Shown: positions 50,808 through 60,556, counted from the first letter of the stretch. The stretch: DNA of 64,000 bases from Phreatobacter oligotrophus (GCF_003046185.1 NZ_PZZL01000004.1:248001-312000), one strand, 5' to 3'. The notes: generated from the sequence alone by a model not told the origin. Numbers and translations are program-made.

Positions 50808-51553
50808 GCCGGGATCTCCTGGGCGGGTGCAGCGCGGACGAGACGGCCATCCGCCGTCACGTGCAGTCCGCATTCGCCGCCGGCTTCCGCCTCCCACCAC
50901 CAGCGGCCTGCCCGCTCCGGCTCGCCGGGTGCGACGGCGCGGGTGCAGGGCGCACAGCCGATGGACAGAAAGCCCCGCGCATGGAGGGCATTGCGCGGAA
51001 CATCGTGGCGATCGGCAAAGGCCACGGCCTCGGCGCGGCTCCAGGCGGCGAGCGGGCTCACCTTGAGGAGGCCGCGGGCCTCGTCGCGCGACCAGGGCGA
51101 GACCTCGGCGCGGGCACCGGACTGGTCGGCGCGCAGGCCCGTCACCCAGGCCGAGGCCCCGGCGAGCAGGCGGCCGAGGGGCAGGACCTTGCGCGTGTCG
51201 CAGCAGGCCTTGCGGGCGGCGACGCTCCCGTAGAAGCCATTGACGCCCTGGGCGGCGAGCAGTGCCGACAGGCCGTCGGCATCGGGATGGGCCGAGCGGA
51301 TGCGCAGGCCATAGCGCGCCTCGGTGCGCGCCCAGACCTCGTAGGTCTCGGCGAAAAGCCGGCCCGTATCGATCGACGCGATGTCGATGGCGAGGCCCGC
51401 TTCGGCGATGAGGTGGGTGATCACCTGATCCTCGAGGCCGAAGCTCGTGGTGAAGACGATGCGGCCGTCGATGGCCGCGCGCGCCGCCGCGAGGATGGCA
51501 GCAGGGTCCCGCGGATCGACCTCGGGGAAGCGGTCGAGAAGAGCGGCGCTCAT
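50804..51553 (-). CDS. cysH: Assimilatory APS reductase (CysH, Fe-S type)
   Basis: This 249-residue protein has the CysH fold, with [10 protein letters not shown] and a SIDTGRLF segment. It contains CC at 117-118 and CAPC at 200-203, the four cysteines that ligate the [4Fe-4S] cluster of APS reductases, and the C-terminal catalytic Cys228 in ECGLH. It therefore reduces APS directly to sulfite, which agrees with the absence of an APS kinase (CysC) in this operon. It overlaps DUF934 and cysD genes by 4 bases each. Confidence 0.93.
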   Translation of the reverse strand: MSAALLDRFPEVDPRDPAAILAAARAAIDGRIVFTTSFGLEDQVITHLIAEAGLAIDIASIDTGRLFAETYEVWARTEARYGLRIRSAHPDADGLSALLAAQGVNGFYGSVAARKACCDTRKVLPLGRLLAGASAWVTGLRADQSGARAEVSPWSRDEARGLLKVSPLAAWSRAEAVAFADRHDVPRNALHARGFLSIGCAPCTRAVAPGEPERAGRWWWEAEAGGECGLHVTADGRLVRAAPAQEIPA

Positions 51554-52068
51554 GACGCCGCCCCCTGCCCCGCCCGCAAGGCCCGGCGGCGCTCGAGGAT
51601 GCTGGCACCGGCGCCATAGCCGGTCTGGTAGGTCGCGCCATAAGAGGCAAGCGCGGCACGCCACTGCGCCTCCGGCTGGCGGGCGGCGATGGCGTCCGGC
51701 ACCTCGACCTCATCGAAGCCGCAGGCGACGAGATGGGTGAACTGGTCGGCGATGACCGGCCCGACCGCCCTCACCGCGCCCTTGAAGCCGGCCTCGCGCA
51801 GCTGGCGGGCGAGGCTGAAGGCCCGGCCGTCGTTAAAGGCCGGGAAGGCGATGGCGACGAGGTCCAACTGGCCGAGGAAGGCGCCGAGATCAGCCGCGCG
51901 CACCGTGTTCGCCACCTCGACGCCGATACGCTGGGCGTTGGAGCGGCTGGCGATCACGGCCGGGAGGTCGGCAAGGCCGACGAGAACGGCATCGCCGGTT
52001 GCCGGCTCACCGGCGGCGATGCGGATCCACGGGTCAGCGCGATAACCGTTGGCATCAAGCAGCGGCAT
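51550..52068 (-). CDS. DUF934 family protein in sulfur assimilation operon
   Basis: This 172-residue protein is DUF934, whose genes regularly lie between cysI and cysH in alpha- and betaproteobacteria. Recognisable parts are [10 protein letters not shown]-like and [18 protein letters not shown], then GCGFDEVEV-type [11 protein letters not shown]. It is soluble. It overlaps the end of cysI by 14 bases and the start of cysH by 4. Molecular function is unproven; it is thought to help sulfite reduction or its electron supply. Confidence 0.88.
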   Translation of the reverse strand: MPLLDANGYRADPWIRIAAGEPATGDAVLVGLADLPAVIASRSNAQRIGVEVANTVRAADLGAFLGQLDLVAIAFPAFNDGRAFSLARQLREAGFKGAVRAVGPVIADQFTHLVACGFDEVEVPDAIAARQPEAQWRAALASYGATYQTGYGAGASILERRRALRAGQGAAS

Positions 52069-53740
52069 GGGCGGCCTCCGCAGGCTGGGAGGCCAGGAAG
52101 CCCGCCTTGAAGGGCTCGATGCCGAGCCGGCGCACGGCTTCGGCGAAGGTCTCGCCGTCGTGCCGGTGGGCCAGATAGACCGCCACGAGCCGCTCGATGG
52201 CGTCGGGCACCTCGGCGGCGGTGATGCCGGGGCCGAGCAGCTGGCCAATGGCGGCGTTCTCGGTGGCATCGCCGCCGAGCGTCACCTGGTAGCTCTCCTG
52301 GCCGGACTTCTCGAGGCCGAGAATGCCGATATGGCCGACATGGTGATGGCCACAGGCATTAATGCAGCCGGAGATCTTGATGCCGAGCTCGCCGATCTCG
52401 CGCTGGCGATCCGCCGAACCGAAGCGGCGGGAAATGGCCTGTGCGATGGGGATGGAGCGGGCGGTGGCGAGCGCGCAGTAGTCGAGGCCCGGGCAGGCGA
52501 TGATGTCGGTGATGAGACCGGCATTGGCCTCGGCAAGGCCGGCCGCGACGAGGCCCGTCCACAGGGCGTGGAGCTCGTCCTGGCGCACATGCGGCAGGAT
52601 GAGGTTCTGGTGGTGGGAAACGCGGATCTCGCCGAAGGAATGGGCATCGGCGAGGTCGGCGACGGTGCGCATCTGGTCGCTCGTGGCATCACCCGGCACG
52701 CCGCCCACCGGCTTCAGCGACACCGTGACGGCCGCATAGCCGGGCTGGCGGTGCGGGAAGGTGTTGGTCTCGACCCAGCGGTCGAAGGCGGCATTGCGGG
52801 CGCGGTCGGCGGCGAGCCGCTGGCTCGTCTCCGGCAGCGACACGAAGGCCGGCGGGGCGAAATAGGCCTCGATGCGGGCGACCTCTTCCGGGTCGGCGGC
52901 GATCGCGGCGGGATCGAGCGCTGCGAACTCCGCCTCGACGCGGGCACGGAACTCCTCGATGCCGATCTCGTGGACGAGGATCTTGACCCGCGCCTTGTAC
53001 TTGTTGTCGCGCCGTCCCTCGAGATTGTAGACGCGCATCAGCGACTGCAGATAGGCGAGCAGATGCGCCTTGGGCAGGAAGTCGCGCACCAGCTTGCCGA
53101 TCATCGGGGTACGGCCAAGGCCACCGCCGACAAAGAGGCGGTAGCCCACCTCGCCGCTGACGGGATGGCGGACCACCTGGATGCCGATGTCATGGGCGCG
53201 GATGGCCGCGCGGTCGCGCGCAGCGCCGGTCACCGCGATCTTGAACTTGCGCGGCAGGTAATCGAACTCGGGATGCATGGTCGACCACTGCCGGATCAGC
53301 TCGGCGGTGGGACGGGGATCCTCCACCTCATCGGCTGCGGCGCCGGCGAAATGGTCGGCGGTAGTGTTGCGGATGCAATTGCCGGAGGTCTGGATGCAGT
53401 GCATCCCGACATCGGCCAGCAGGTCGAGGATGTCGGGGATGTCGCGCAGCTTCGGCCAGTTGAACTGCAGGTTCTGCCGCGTGGTGAAATGGCCATAGCC
53501 GCGGTCGTAGCGCTCGCCGATCAGCGCGAGCTGACGGAGCTGCACGGACGACAGCGTGCCGTAGGGAATGGCGATCCGCAGCATGTAGGCGTGGAGCTGC
53601 AGGTAGACGCCGTTCTTCAGGCGCAGCGGCTTGAACTCGTCCTCGGTCAGAGAACCGTCGATGCGGCGCGCGACCTGGCCGCGGAACTGGGCCACGCGCT
53701 CGCGAACGAAGGCCTCGTCGAACTGGTCGTAGCGGTACAT
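52055..53740 (-). CDS. cysI: Assimilatory sulfite reductase, sirohaem/4Fe-4S (CysI)
   Basis: This 561-residue hemoprotein of the nitrite/sulfite reductase family reduces sulfite to sulfide by six electrons. The coupled [4Fe-4S]-sirohaem site uses Cys416 and Cys422 (CPGLDYC) and Cys459 and Cys463 (CINAC). FTTRQNLQFNW and a repeated half-domain structure are typical. Given the APS-type CysH, sirohaem synthase and sulfate transporter beside it, sulfite is a better substrate than nitrite. It overlaps the DUF2849 gene by 1 base. Confidence 0.93.
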   Translation of the reverse strand: MYRYDQFDEAFVRERVAQFRGQVARRIDGSLTEDEFKPLRLKNGVYLQLHAYMLRIAIPYGTLSSVQLRQLALIGERYDRGYGHFTTRQNLQFNWPKLRDIPDILDLLADVGMHCIQTSGNCIRNTTADHFAGAAADEVEDPRPTAELIRQWSTMHPEFDYLPRKFKIAVTGAARDRAAIRAHDIGIQVVRHPVSGEVGYRLFVGGGLGRTPMIGKLVRDFLPKAHLLAYLQSLMRVYNLEGRRDNKYKARVKILVHEIGIEEFRARVEAEFAALDPAAIAADPEEVARIEAYFAPPAFVSLPETSQRLAADRARNAAFDRWVETNTFPHRQPGYAAVTVSLKPVGGVPGDATSDQMRTVADLADAHSFGEIRVSHHQNLILPHVRQDELHALWTGLVAAGLAEANAGLITDIIACPGLDYCALATARSIPIAQAISRRFGSADRQREIGELGIKISGCINACGHHHVGHIGILGLEKSGQESYQVTLGGDATENAAIGQLLGPGITAAEVPDAIERLVAVYLAHRHDGETFAEAVRRLGIEPFKAGFLASQPAEAAHAAA

Positions 53741-54081
53741 CAGGCCCTCCCGCGCAGATGAGCGAAGGCGGCCTGCTTGCCGAGGTCGGGGCGGATGGAC
53801 GGCCCGGCGATCTTGAACCGCTCGCGGAAATGGTTGGGGACAGGCAGGCCATCCTCGCGCAGCGCCACGTCGACCAGATAGGCGTCGACCACGGCCCCGC
53901 GCGCCAGCGCCTCCGCGGCGACCTGCTGCAGCCTTTCCGCCGCAGCCACGTCACGGGCGACGAGAGCCTGAGCCGGATCGATCGACCAGCCCTGCTCGGT
54001 CCAGAAGACCACATCGCCATCGAGCAGATCGTTGGCGAGCAGAATGGCGGGGAGGAGAATTTTTTGCTTTGCGGGGGCCAT
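53740..54081 (-). CDS. DUF2849 family protein, first gene of the cys operon
   Basis: This 113-residue soluble protein matches DUF2849, found just upstream of cysI in Rhizobiales. The block LLPAILLANDLLDGDVVFWTE is characteristic. It is the first gene of the DUF2849-cysI-DUF934-cysH-cysD-cysN-ORF53-cysG operon, on the minus strand with overlaps throughout. Function unknown; association with CysI suggests an accessory or regulatory role in sulfite reduction. Confidence 0.87.
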   Translation of the reverse strand: MAPAKQKILLPAILLANDLLDGDVVFWTEQGWSIDPAQALVARDVAAAERLQQVAAEALARGAVVDAYLVDVALREDGLPVPNHFRERFKIAGPSIRPDLGKQAAFAHLRGRA

Positions 54082-54193
54082 GGTCGGGTCTGCGGCGTGT
54101 CCGGGGCCTGGAACTACGCCTGAATGTCGATATGAGACAACGGCTTAGAAGATATGCGCGTGAAATAAGAACCAGCTTCGGCGAAGCCTGCGC

Positions 54194-54385
54194 GAGGGAG
54201 ACTCTTCTTCCCTTCCAGCCGCGCCGCGGAGATGAGAATCCTCCTGCCGCGCGACGTCCGAACTGGCCCAAAGAGGGAGATTCTTCTCCGATTTGTCACG
54301 ATTAGCCGCCCGTCGGGAACGGTTCATCCCCGTCGCGGCGCGGCGCGAGGCCGATCGAGGGCGCCCGGAGAGGCGATGAGGGAGA
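54194..54385 (+). repeat. Repeated GAGGGAGA(Y)TCTTCT elements
   Basis: GAGGGAGACTCTTCT (54194-54208) and GAGGGAGATTCTTCT (54273-54287) differ at one of 15 positions. A third GAGGGAGA core lies at 54378-54385 over the leader ORF start. Spacings are 79 and 105 bases. They may be binding sites of a sulfur regulator or RNA elements. Confidence 0.4.
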
Positions 54386-54411
54386 GTGGTTTGCCCCGCA
54401 CGAGTGCGTGA
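54376..54411 (+). CDS. Possible 11-residue leader peptide of the sulfate transporter operon
   Basis: ATG at 54376 opens a reading of MRESGLPRTSA and a TGA, with GGAG at 54367-54370 at good spacing. It ends 26 bases before the terminator hairpin. It has no Cys or Met run, so classical cysteine attenuation is not evident; it contains two Ser codons. It may be coincidental. Confidence 0.25.
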   Translation: MRESGLPRTSA

Positions 54412-54437
54412 GAGGAATTTTCCTTTACTACGGCCTT

Positions 54438-54462
54438 ATCTGCGGAAACGCGGATCTTTTTT
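54438..54462 (+). terminator. Intrinsic terminator/attenuator upstream of the sulfate transporter operon
   Basis: In RNA, AUCUGCG (54438-54444) and CGCGGAU (54449-54455) pair perfectly (one G-U) around a GAAA tetraloop, followed by six U (54457-54462) and more pyrimidines. This is the best intrinsic terminator in the window. It sits 80 bases before the sulfate-binding protein start, in its direction, so it is either an attenuator of that operon or ends a short upstream RNA. Confidence 0.75.
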
Positions 54463-54542
54463 CTCTTTTCTGCCCAAATCCCGGTTGATCATGGGACCGC
54501 TTTGTCATGCTCTTGAAGGCAGAAACGTCATTCGGAGGCCCC

Positions 54543-55604
54543 ATGACCCGCCACGTCCCCGCCCTGTCGCGACGAGCCCTCCTCGCCTATGGCGCCGGCG
54601 CTGCCGGCACCGCCGCCCTCATCGGCGCGTCGCGCCCGGTTCGCGCCCAGGCCCCCGTCACCCTCGTCAACGTCTCCTATGATCCGACGCGCGAACTCTA
54701 CCGCTTCCTCAACGAGGCCTTCGCCAGGCACTGGCGCGAGAAGACCGGCCAGCAGGTGACGATCCGGACCTCGCATGGCGGTTCGGGACGCCAGGCGCGC
54801 TCGGTCATCGACGGGCTTGAGGCCGATGTCGTCACGCTGGCTCTCGGCGGCGACATCGACGCGATCGTGGAGAACGGCGGCAAGATCGCGCCGAACTGGC
54901 AGAGCCGCCTGCCGAACAACGCCTCGCCCTACACCTCGACCATCGTTCTGCTGGTGCGCAAGGGCAATCCGAAGCGCATCCGCGACTGGGACGACCTCGT
55001 CAAACCCGGCATCAGCGTCATCACGCCGAACCCCAAGACCTCCGGCGGCGCCCGCTGGAACTATCTGGCGGCCTGGGCCTACGAGCTCGCGCGCAGCAAT
55101 GGCGACGCGGCGAAGGCCAAGGACTTCATCGCCGCCCTCTTCAAGAACGTCCCCGTCCTCGACACCGGCGCGCGCGGGGCCACCACCACCTTCGTCCAGC
55201 GCAATCTCGGCGACGTGCTGATCGCCTGGGAGAACGAGGCCTATTTGTCGGTGCAGGAATTTGGCGCCGACAAGTTCGACATCATCACGCCCTCGCTCTC
55301 CATCCTCGCCGAGCCGCCGGTGGCCGTGGTCGACCAGGTGGTCGACAAGCGCGGCACGCGCGCCGTGGCCCAGGCCTATCTCGAGTTCCTCTACACCCCC
55401 GAGGCGCAGAAGATCATCGCGCGGAACTTCTACCGGCCGATCAACCCCGAGGCGGCCGATCCGGCCGACATCGCGCGGTTCCCGCAGCTGAAGCTCGTCA
55501 CCATCGACCAGCAGTTCGGCGGCTGGGGCAAGGCGCACAAGGAGCACTTCGCCGACGGGGCGAGCTTCGACCAGATCTACCGCCCCGGCGCCGCGACGCG
55601 ATGA
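54543..55604 (+). CDS. Sulfate ABC transporter substrate-binding protein
   Basis: This 353-residue periplasmic protein is of the Sbp/CysP type, with a Tat-like signal ([20 protein letters not shown], cleavage near VRAQ), then [17 protein letters not shown] and [16 protein letters not shown], which bind the sulfate oxyanion. It delivers sulfate to CysT/CysW. ATG 54543 is preceded by GGAGG. Its stop overlaps the cysT ATG. Divergent from the sulfate reduction operon, so uptake and reduction are co-located. Confidence 0.93.
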   Translation: MTRHVPALSRRALLAYGAGAAGTAALIGASRPVRAQAPVTLVNVSYDPTRELYRFLNEAFARHWREKTGQQVTIRTSHGGSGRQARSVIDGLEADVVTLALGGDIDAIVENGGKIAPNWQSRLPNNASPYTSTIVLLVRKGNPKRIRDWDDLVKPGISVITPNPKTSGGARWNYLAAWAYELARSNGDAAKAKDFIAALFKNVPVLDTGARGATTTFVQRNLGDVLIAWENEAYLSVQEFGADKFDIITPSLSILAEPPVAVVDQVVDKRGTRAVAQAYLEFLYTPEAQKIIARNFYRPINPEAADPADIARFPQLKLVTIDQQFGGWGKAHKEHFADGASFDQIYRPGAATR

Positions 55605-56464
55605 CGGCCGCCGCCCTTCCTGCCCTGGGGCTGCCGCGACGCAGGCCGAGCGCCCTGCCCGGCTTCGGGCCGACGCTCGGCTTCGCGCTCGCCTATCTCT
55701 CGCTGATCGTGCTGATCCCGCTCTCCGTGCTGGTCTGGCGCGCCTCGGGGCTTGGCGTCAGCGGGCTGGTGGCCGTGGCCGCCTCGCCGCGGGTGCGCGC
55801 GGCGCTTGAGACGAGCTTCTACCTGTCGCTGGCGGCGGCCGCGCTGAACGCGGTCGCCGGCCTCGTCGTCGCCTGGGTCCTCACCCGCTACCGCTTTCCC
55901 GGGCGCGCCATCCTCGACGCCATGGTCGACCTGCCCTTCGCCCTGCCGACGGCGGTTGCCGGCATCGCGCTCGCCGCCATCTACGCCACCAATGGCTGGG
56001 TCGGCGCGCTGGTGAACGACCTCTTCGGCATCCGCATCGCCTTCACGCCCTCCGGCATCTTCGTGGCGCTGGTCTTCATCGGCCTGCCCTTCGTGGTGAG
56101 GACCGTGCAGCCGGTCCTGGCGGATCTCGACCGGGAGGTGGAGGAGGCTTCCGCGACGCTCGGGGCGAGCCGCGCCCAGACCATCCTCCGCGTGATCCTG
56201 CCGGCGCTGGTCCCGGCCGTGCTGACGGGCTTCGCCCTCGCCTTCGCCCGCGCGGTCGGCGAATATGGCTCGGTGATCTTCATCGCCGGCAACATGCCCT
56301 TCGTCTCGGAGATCGCGCCGCTGCTGATCATCGTGCAGCTGGAGGAGTTCAACTATGTCGGCGCCACCGCCATCGCCGTGGTGATGCTGGCCATCTCCTT
56401 CACCAGCCTCCTCGCCATCAATCTCGTGCAGGCCTGGTGCCTGAGGCGCTACGGCCATGTCTGA
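55601..56464 (+). CDS. cysT: Sulfate ABC transporter permease CysT
   Basis: This 287-residue permease has six predicted membrane helices, the [20 protein letters not shown] block and the coupling loop [37 protein letters not shown] is diagnostic for CysT/CysU-type permeases. ATGA overlap with the binding protein gene; its 3' end overlaps cysW by 8 bases. Confidence 0.95.
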   Translation: MTAAALPALGLPRRRPSALPGFGPTLGFALAYLSLIVLIPLSVLVWRASGLGVSGLVAVAASPRVRAALETSFYLSLAAAALNAVAGLVVAWVLTRYRFPGRAILDAMVDLPFALPTAVAGIALAAIYATNGWVGALVNDLFGIRIAFTPSGIFVALVFIGLPFVVRTVQPVLADLDREVEEASATLGASRAQTILRVILPALVPAVLTGFALAFARAVGEYGSVIFIAGNMPFVSEIAPLLIIVQLEEFNYVGATAIAVVMLAISFTSLLAINLVQAWCLRRYGHV

Positions 56465-57320
56465 CGCGCCCAACGCCGGCTTCCGGTCGCCGCTCCAGGA
56501 GCCCGCGCCCGTCCGCTGGCTGCTCATCCTCCTGGCGGTCGCTTTCCTCGCCCTCGTCGTGCTGCTGCCGCTGGCGGCGGTCTTCGCCGAGGCACTGCGC
56601 AAGGGTCCCCAGGCGGCGCTCGCCGCCTTCGATGATGAGGCCACCTGGTCGGCGGTGACGCTGACGCTCACCGTCGCGGCCATCACCGTGCCGGCCAATC
56701 TCGTCTTCGGCGTCGCCGCCGCCTGGGCCATCGCCAAGTTCGAGTTTCCGGGCAAGAGCCTGCTCATCACGCTCATCGACCTGCCCTTCTCGGTCTCTCC
56801 GGTGGTCTCGGGCCTGGTCTTCGTGCTGGTCTTCGGCAGCCACGGCCTGCTCGGACCGTATCTCTCGGCCTGGGACATCAAGATCATCTTCGCCCTGCCG
56901 GGCATCGTGCTGGCGACGACCTTCGTGACGCTGCCCTTCATTGCCCGCGAACTCATTCCGCTCATGCAGGAACAGGGCACGGCCGAGGAGGAAGCGGCGC
57001 TCACCCTTGGCGCCTCGGGGCTCAAGGCCTTCCTCACCGTGACGCTGCCGAACATCCGCTGGGCCCTGCTCTACGGGGTCCTGCTCTGCAACGCCCGCGC
57101 CATGGGCGAGTTCGGCGCCGTCGCCGTCGTCTCAGGCCATATCCGCGGCCTGACCAACACCATGCCGCTCCATGTGGAGATCCTCTACAATGAGTACAAT
57201 TTCGTTGGCGCCTTCGCGGTTGCCACCCTCCTCGCCCTCCTCGCGCTGGTCACGCTCGGTGCAAAGTCCCTCCTCGAATGGCGATACGGCGACGCGCTCG
57301 CCGGCAAGGGCCGACACTGA
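56457..57320 (+). CDS. cysW: Sulfate ABC transporter permease CysW
   Basis: This 287-residue permease has six predicted membrane helices, the [17 protein letters not shown] block, coupling loop [22 protein letters not shown] and the CysW signature [19 protein letters not shown]. It pairs with CysT to form the sulfate pore. It overlaps cysT by 8 bases and is overlapped by the likely start of cysA. Confidence 0.95.
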   Translation: MSDAPNAGFRSPLQEPAPVRWLLILLAVAFLALVVLLPLAAVFAEALRKGPQAALAAFDDEATWSAVTLTLTVAAITVPANLVFGVAAAWAIAKFEFPGKSLLITLIDLPFSVSPVVSGLVFVLVFGSHGLLGPYLSAWDIKIIFALPGIVLATTFVTLPFIARELIPLMQEQGTAEEEAALTLGASGLKAFLTVTLPNIRWALLYGVLLCNARAMGEFGAVAVVSGHIRGLTNTMPLHVEILYNEYNFVGAFAVATLLALLALVTLGAKSLLEWRYGDALAGKGRH

Positions 57321-58377
57321 GACGGCCGCCACGGCCATCGCCGTCCGCGGCGTCGCCAAGGATTTCGGCGGGTCGAAGGCGCTGGACGGCATCGACCTCG
57401 ACATCCGCCCGGGCGAACTTCTGGCGCTGCTAGGACCCTCGGGTTCCGGCAAGACGACGCTGCTGCGGGCCATTGCGGGCCTCGAACCCCTGACCGCCGG
57501 CTCGGTCCATTTCGGCGGCGAGGACGCGACGGGCTTGCGCGTGCAGGACCGCAAGGTCGGCTTCGTCTTCCAACACTATGCCCTGTTCCGCCATATGAGC
57601 GTCGCCGACAACATCGCCTATGGCCTGACCGTCCGCCCGCGAGCCCTGCGTCCGCCGCGCGACGAGATCCGCCGGCGCGTCGAGGAGCTCCTCGAGCTCG
57701 TCCAGCTGCCCGGCATCGGCAAGCGCTTTCCCGGCCAGCTCTCCGGCGGCCAGCGCCAGCGCGTGGCGCTCGCCCGGGCCCTTGCCGTGGAGCCGCGGGT
57801 GCTGCTTCTCGACGAGCCCTTCGGCGCGCTCGACGCCCAGGTGCGCAAGGACCTCAGGCGCTGGCTGCGTGACATCCACCAGCGTACCGGCCACACCACG
57901 GTTTTCGTGACCCACGATCAGGAGGAGGCCGTCGAGCTTGCCGACCGCGTCGCCATCCTCAATCGCGGCCGTCTGGAACAGCTGGGATCACCCGACGACA
58001 TCCTCGACCGCCCGGCCAATGCCTTCGTCGCCGGCTTCGTCGGCCAGGCCGTAAGGCTCGATGTGACGGTGGCGGACGGTTTCATCCGCGCCGGCGGGAT
58101 CGCGCTCGGACCGGCCCCGGCCGGAGCGTCCGGCGGCCCGGCCGCGCTCTTCCTGCGCAGCAGCGACGTCGATGTGGTCGCCCCGGGAGCCGGGACGGCG
58201 ACCGGCACGGTCACCGCCATCACCCGGGCCTCGGCCAGCCGCCGCCTGGAGATCCGGCTCGCCGACGATCTGCCGCCGGTCGAGGCCGATGTGGGACTGG
58301 ACGTTCCCGTGGCGCGCGGCGACACCGTGGCGCTGAGGATCCGGACCGGGCGGCTGTTTGCGCTCCCCTCGACCTGA
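57259..58377 (+). CDS. cysA: Sulfate ABC transporter ATP-binding protein CysA
   Basis: This about 372-residue ATPase has Walker [10 protein letters not shown], the [16 protein letters not shown] segment, signature LSGGQRQR and Walker [20 protein letters not shown], followed by a TOBE-like regulatory domain. [21 protein letters not shown] resembles sulfate CysA. The start is uncertain: conserved sequence begins near 57330, but no start codon lies there. The nearest in-frame option is GTG 57259 inside cysW; an ATG at 57190 is also open. Confidence 0.9.
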   Translation: MQSPSSNGDTATRSPARADTETAATAIAVRGVAKDFGGSKALDGIDLDIRPGELLALLGPSGSGKTTLLRAIAGLEPLTAGSVHFGGEDATGLRVQDRKVGFVFQHYALFRHMSVADNIAYGLTVRPRALRPPRDEIRRRVEELLELVQLPGIGKRFPGQLSGGQRQRVALARALAVEPRVLLLDEPFGALDAQVRKDLRRWLRDIHQRTGHTTVFVTHDQEEAVELADRVAILNRGRLEQLGSPDDILDRPANAFVAGFVGQAVRLDVTVADGFIRAGGIALGPAPAGASGGPAALFLRSSDVDVVAPGAGTATGTVTAITRASASRRLEIRLADDLPPVEADVGLDVPVARGDTVALRIRTGRLFALPST

Positions 58378-58378
58378 C

Positions 58379-58415
58379 GGGAGCGCAGCGTTGGGCGCTC
58401 CCACCGGGAGCGCCC
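58379..58415. terminator. Bidirectional terminator between cysA and the dehydrogenase gene
   Basis: GGGCGCTCCC (58393-58402) and GGGAGCGCCC (58406-58415) form a perfect 10-base stem with an ACC loop. An alternative upstream arm, GGGAGCGC at 58379-58386, can pair with the first arm instead. It lies between convergent genes, 1 base after the cysA stop. No T-run on either side. Confidence 0.6.
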
Positions 58416-58429
58416 TCCGAGACTTGGGA

Positions 58430-59317
58430 TCAGGCGCCGCGCTTGACGGTGTAGGTCGGCATTTCCATGCAGTCCTTGCCGCCCCATCCTGCGGCGCTGG
58501 CCTCGTCGAACACCGCAAGCGCAGCCCCGGCGACGGGCAGCTGGTATCCCTTGGAGCCGGCCTCGGCGATCATGGTGCGCAGGTCCTTGCGCATGCCGTC
58601 GCAATCGAAGAACCCGGGGCCGAGCGCCTTGCCGCCGAGCGCCTCGGCCACGGTCGCGCCCCGGGCCTTCAGGACATTCGGGGCACCCGAGGTCTCCTGG
58701 AAGATCTCGATCATCTTGGCACGGTCGATGGGGAGATGTTCACACAGGGCGAAGGCCTCCCCGAGCGCTTGCCAATAGACCGCGAGCGGCAGGTTGATGG
58801 CGAGCTTGAAGCTGGAGCCGGCGCCGACCTCGCCCACATGGTCGAAGCGGCGGCACAGCGCCTCGAGAACCGGCCGCGCCCGCTCGACCGCCGCGGCGTC
58901 ACCGCCGGCAAAGCCGATGAGCTGGCCCTTGAGGGCAGGCCCGACCGTGCCGCCCACCGGGCATTCGACGAAGGCCGCACCGGCCGCGGCGACATCCCGC
59001 GCGAGGGCCTGCTCCGTCTGCGGGCGGACCGTGCTCATCTCGATGAAGAGCTTGCCCGCGACGGCGCCTGAGAGCAGGCCGTCGCGGCCGCGATAGACGG
59101 TCTCGATCGCCTCGGCATCGGTGAGGATCGTGATGATCACGTCGCAGAGGCTCGAAAGGGCTGCCGGCGATGCGGCCACCGTCGCACCCCGGACCCTCAG
59201 CGGCTCGCATTTCTCGGCGCTGCGATTCCACACCACCACGCTCGCGCCGGTCTCGATGAGGCGCTGCGCCATGGCGGCGCCCATCCGGCCAAGCCCGGCC
59301 ACTCCGATCGTCGGCAT
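58430..59317 (-). CDS. Beta-hydroxyacid dehydrogenase (3-hydroxyisobutyrate dehydrogenase family)
   Basis: This 295-residue enzyme has an N-terminal Rossmann motif GLGRMGAAMAQRL, the substrate-binding VECPVGGTVGPALKG segment and the catalytic Lys in GSSFKLAINL. Family members oxidise 3-hydroxyisobutyrate, tartronate semialdehyde, glyoxylate or similar acids with NAD(P). It is convergent with cysA and divergent from a Bug binding protein gene; that pairing hints at carboxylate use. Exact substrate unknown. Confidence 0.9.
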   Translation of the reverse strand: MPTIGVAGLGRMGAAMAQRLIETGASVVVWNRSAEKCEPLRVRGATVAASPAALSSLCDVIITILTDAEAIETVYRGRDGLLSGAVAGKLFIEMSTVRPQTEQALARDVAAAGAAFVECPVGGTVGPALKGQLIGFAGGDAAAVERARPVLEALCRRFDHVGEVGAGSSFKLAINLPLAVYWQALGEAFALCEHLPIDRAKMIEIFQETSGAPNVLKARGATVAEALGGKALGPGFFDCDGMRKDLRTMIAEAGSKGYQLPVAGAALAVFDEASAAGWGGKDCMEMPTYTVKRGA

Positions 59318-59543
59318 TCATCCACCCTCGTATCCGGATGCCTTCCGCGGCCTTGCGGCCGCCGTCTGGCACCTCTGATTGTCCTGTCGCGCAAACCTGC
59401 GTCGGACGGCGCAGCCTGAGGCCGCGGCATCCGCGCTGATCTGTCCTGCCCAGTGTGCAAAAGACGCGGCTTCAAGACCAGCCGCTTTCGTGATTGGCTG
59501 GGGTCAAGCTCCGGGACAGGAGCTGAAAATCAGGGAGGATGCC

Positions 59544-60527
59544 ATGCGCCTTGACCGGCGGAGCTTTGTCGCGAGTGCGTTGATGTCTGTGGCAGCGGCA
59601 GGGACCGCCGCCGGACAGACGAGCTACCCCAACCGCGCCGTGAGGGTGATCGTCCCCTTCCCCGCCGGTGGCACGACGGATCTTCTGGCGCGCCTGGTGA
59701 GCGAGCGGCTGCAATCCTACTGGGGCCAGCCCTTCGTCGTGGAGAATGTCGGCGGCGCCGGCGGATCGCTTGGCGCGGACCGCGTCGCCAAGGCGGCCCC
59801 CGACGGCTACACGCTGCTGTTCCACAACCTGACCTTCTCGACGACCAGCGTGTCGCTGGAGATCGCCGGGCGCGCGACCCACGACATGTTCCGCGATTTC
59901 CGTCCCGTGTCGCTCGCAGCACATGTGCCGATGATCGTGCTCGGCCGGGCCAACAGCCCTCCCGGCACCCTCGCCGACTTCGTGACCGCGGCCCGCCAGT
60001 CCGGCGACCCGGCGCTCTACGGGTCAACCGGCCCCGGCAGCGTCATGAATTTCGCCATGGAGGTGTTCAAGCGGGATTCCGGGCTGAAGCTGGACCACGT
60101 GCCCTTCCGCGGGGCAGCGCCACTCCTCCAGGAGCTCGTGGCCGGACGCCTGCACCTTGGCGGCGACCAGTTGTCCACCTCGCTGGAGTTCATCCGCTCG
60201 GGGGCCGTCCGGCCGCTGGCGACGCTCTCGACCACCCGGCCCACCGCGCTGCCGGATGTTCCGACCGTTCGCGAACTGGGCTTCCCCAACATGGAAATGC
60301 AGGGCTGGAACGGCTTCTTCGTGCCGGCCGCGACCCCGGACGACATCGTCGACAAGCTGGAGGCCGGCGTGAAGCGTGCGATGCAGGAACCGGACCTGCG
60401 TGCGCGCCTGCAGTCGCTCGGCGCGGACCCCATCGGCTCGACCCCGGCGGAGTTCCTGACGGTCCTGCGCCGCCAGGTCGACGGCGTCCGCCCGCTCATC
60501 GCGGAACTGAAGCTGGTGGTGCAGTAA
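59544..60527 (+). CDS. Bug/TctC family solute-binding protein
   Basis: This 327-residue periplasmic binding protein has a Tat-like signal (RLDRRSFVASALMSVAAAG, cleavage near TAAGQ) and Bug motifs IVPFPAGGTTDLLAR, ENVGGAGGSLGADRV and HVPFRGAAPLLQE. ATG 59544 follows an AGGGAGG Shine-Dalgarno sequence. An AGCTCC/GGAGCT hairpin (59507-59524) lies just upstream in the leader. No permease genes are nearby. Confidence 0.92.
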   Translation: MRLDRRSFVASALMSVAAAGTAAGQTSYPNRAVRVIVPFPAGGTTDLLARLVSERLQSYWGQPFVVENVGGAGGSLGADRVAKAAPDGYTLLFHNLTFSTTSVSLEIAGRATHDMFRDFRPVSLAAHVPMIVLGRANSPPGTLADFVTAARQSGDPALYGSTGPGSVMNFAMEVFKRDSGLKLDHVPFRGAAPLLQELVAGRLHLGGDQLSTSLEFIRSGAVRPLATLSTTRPTALPDVPTVRELGFPNMEMQGWNGFFVPAATPDDIVDKLEAGVKRAMQEPDLRARLQSLGADPIGSTPAEFLTVLRRQVDGVRPLIAELKLVVQ

Positions 60528-60541
60528 CCGCCGCCCCCGAC

Positions 60542-60556
60542 CGGCCGCCGCGGCCG
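60542..60556. terminator. Hairpin between convergent Bug and LysR genes
   Basis: Two CGGCCG palindromes (60542-60547 and 60551-60556) flank CCG, so they can form a 6-base stem; a third related block, CCGGCCGCGG, follows at 60561-60570. No T-run is seen. Position between convergent genes suggests a terminator. Confidence 0.35.

Larger units (their letters stand above)
54082..54542. promoter_or_regulatory. 461-base divergent region between cys reductase and sulfate transporter operons
   Basis: No large gene is present. It holds a GCTTC/GAAGC hairpin (54175-54187), three GAGGGAGA copies, a short leader ORF at 54376-54411 and a strong intrinsic terminator at 54438-54462. A purine/pyrimidine-rich composition sets it apart from neighbouring DNA. 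It must hold promoters for both operons; a TTGTCT...TAGTTC pair on the minus strand upstream of 54081 is a weak candidate. Confidence 0.5.
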
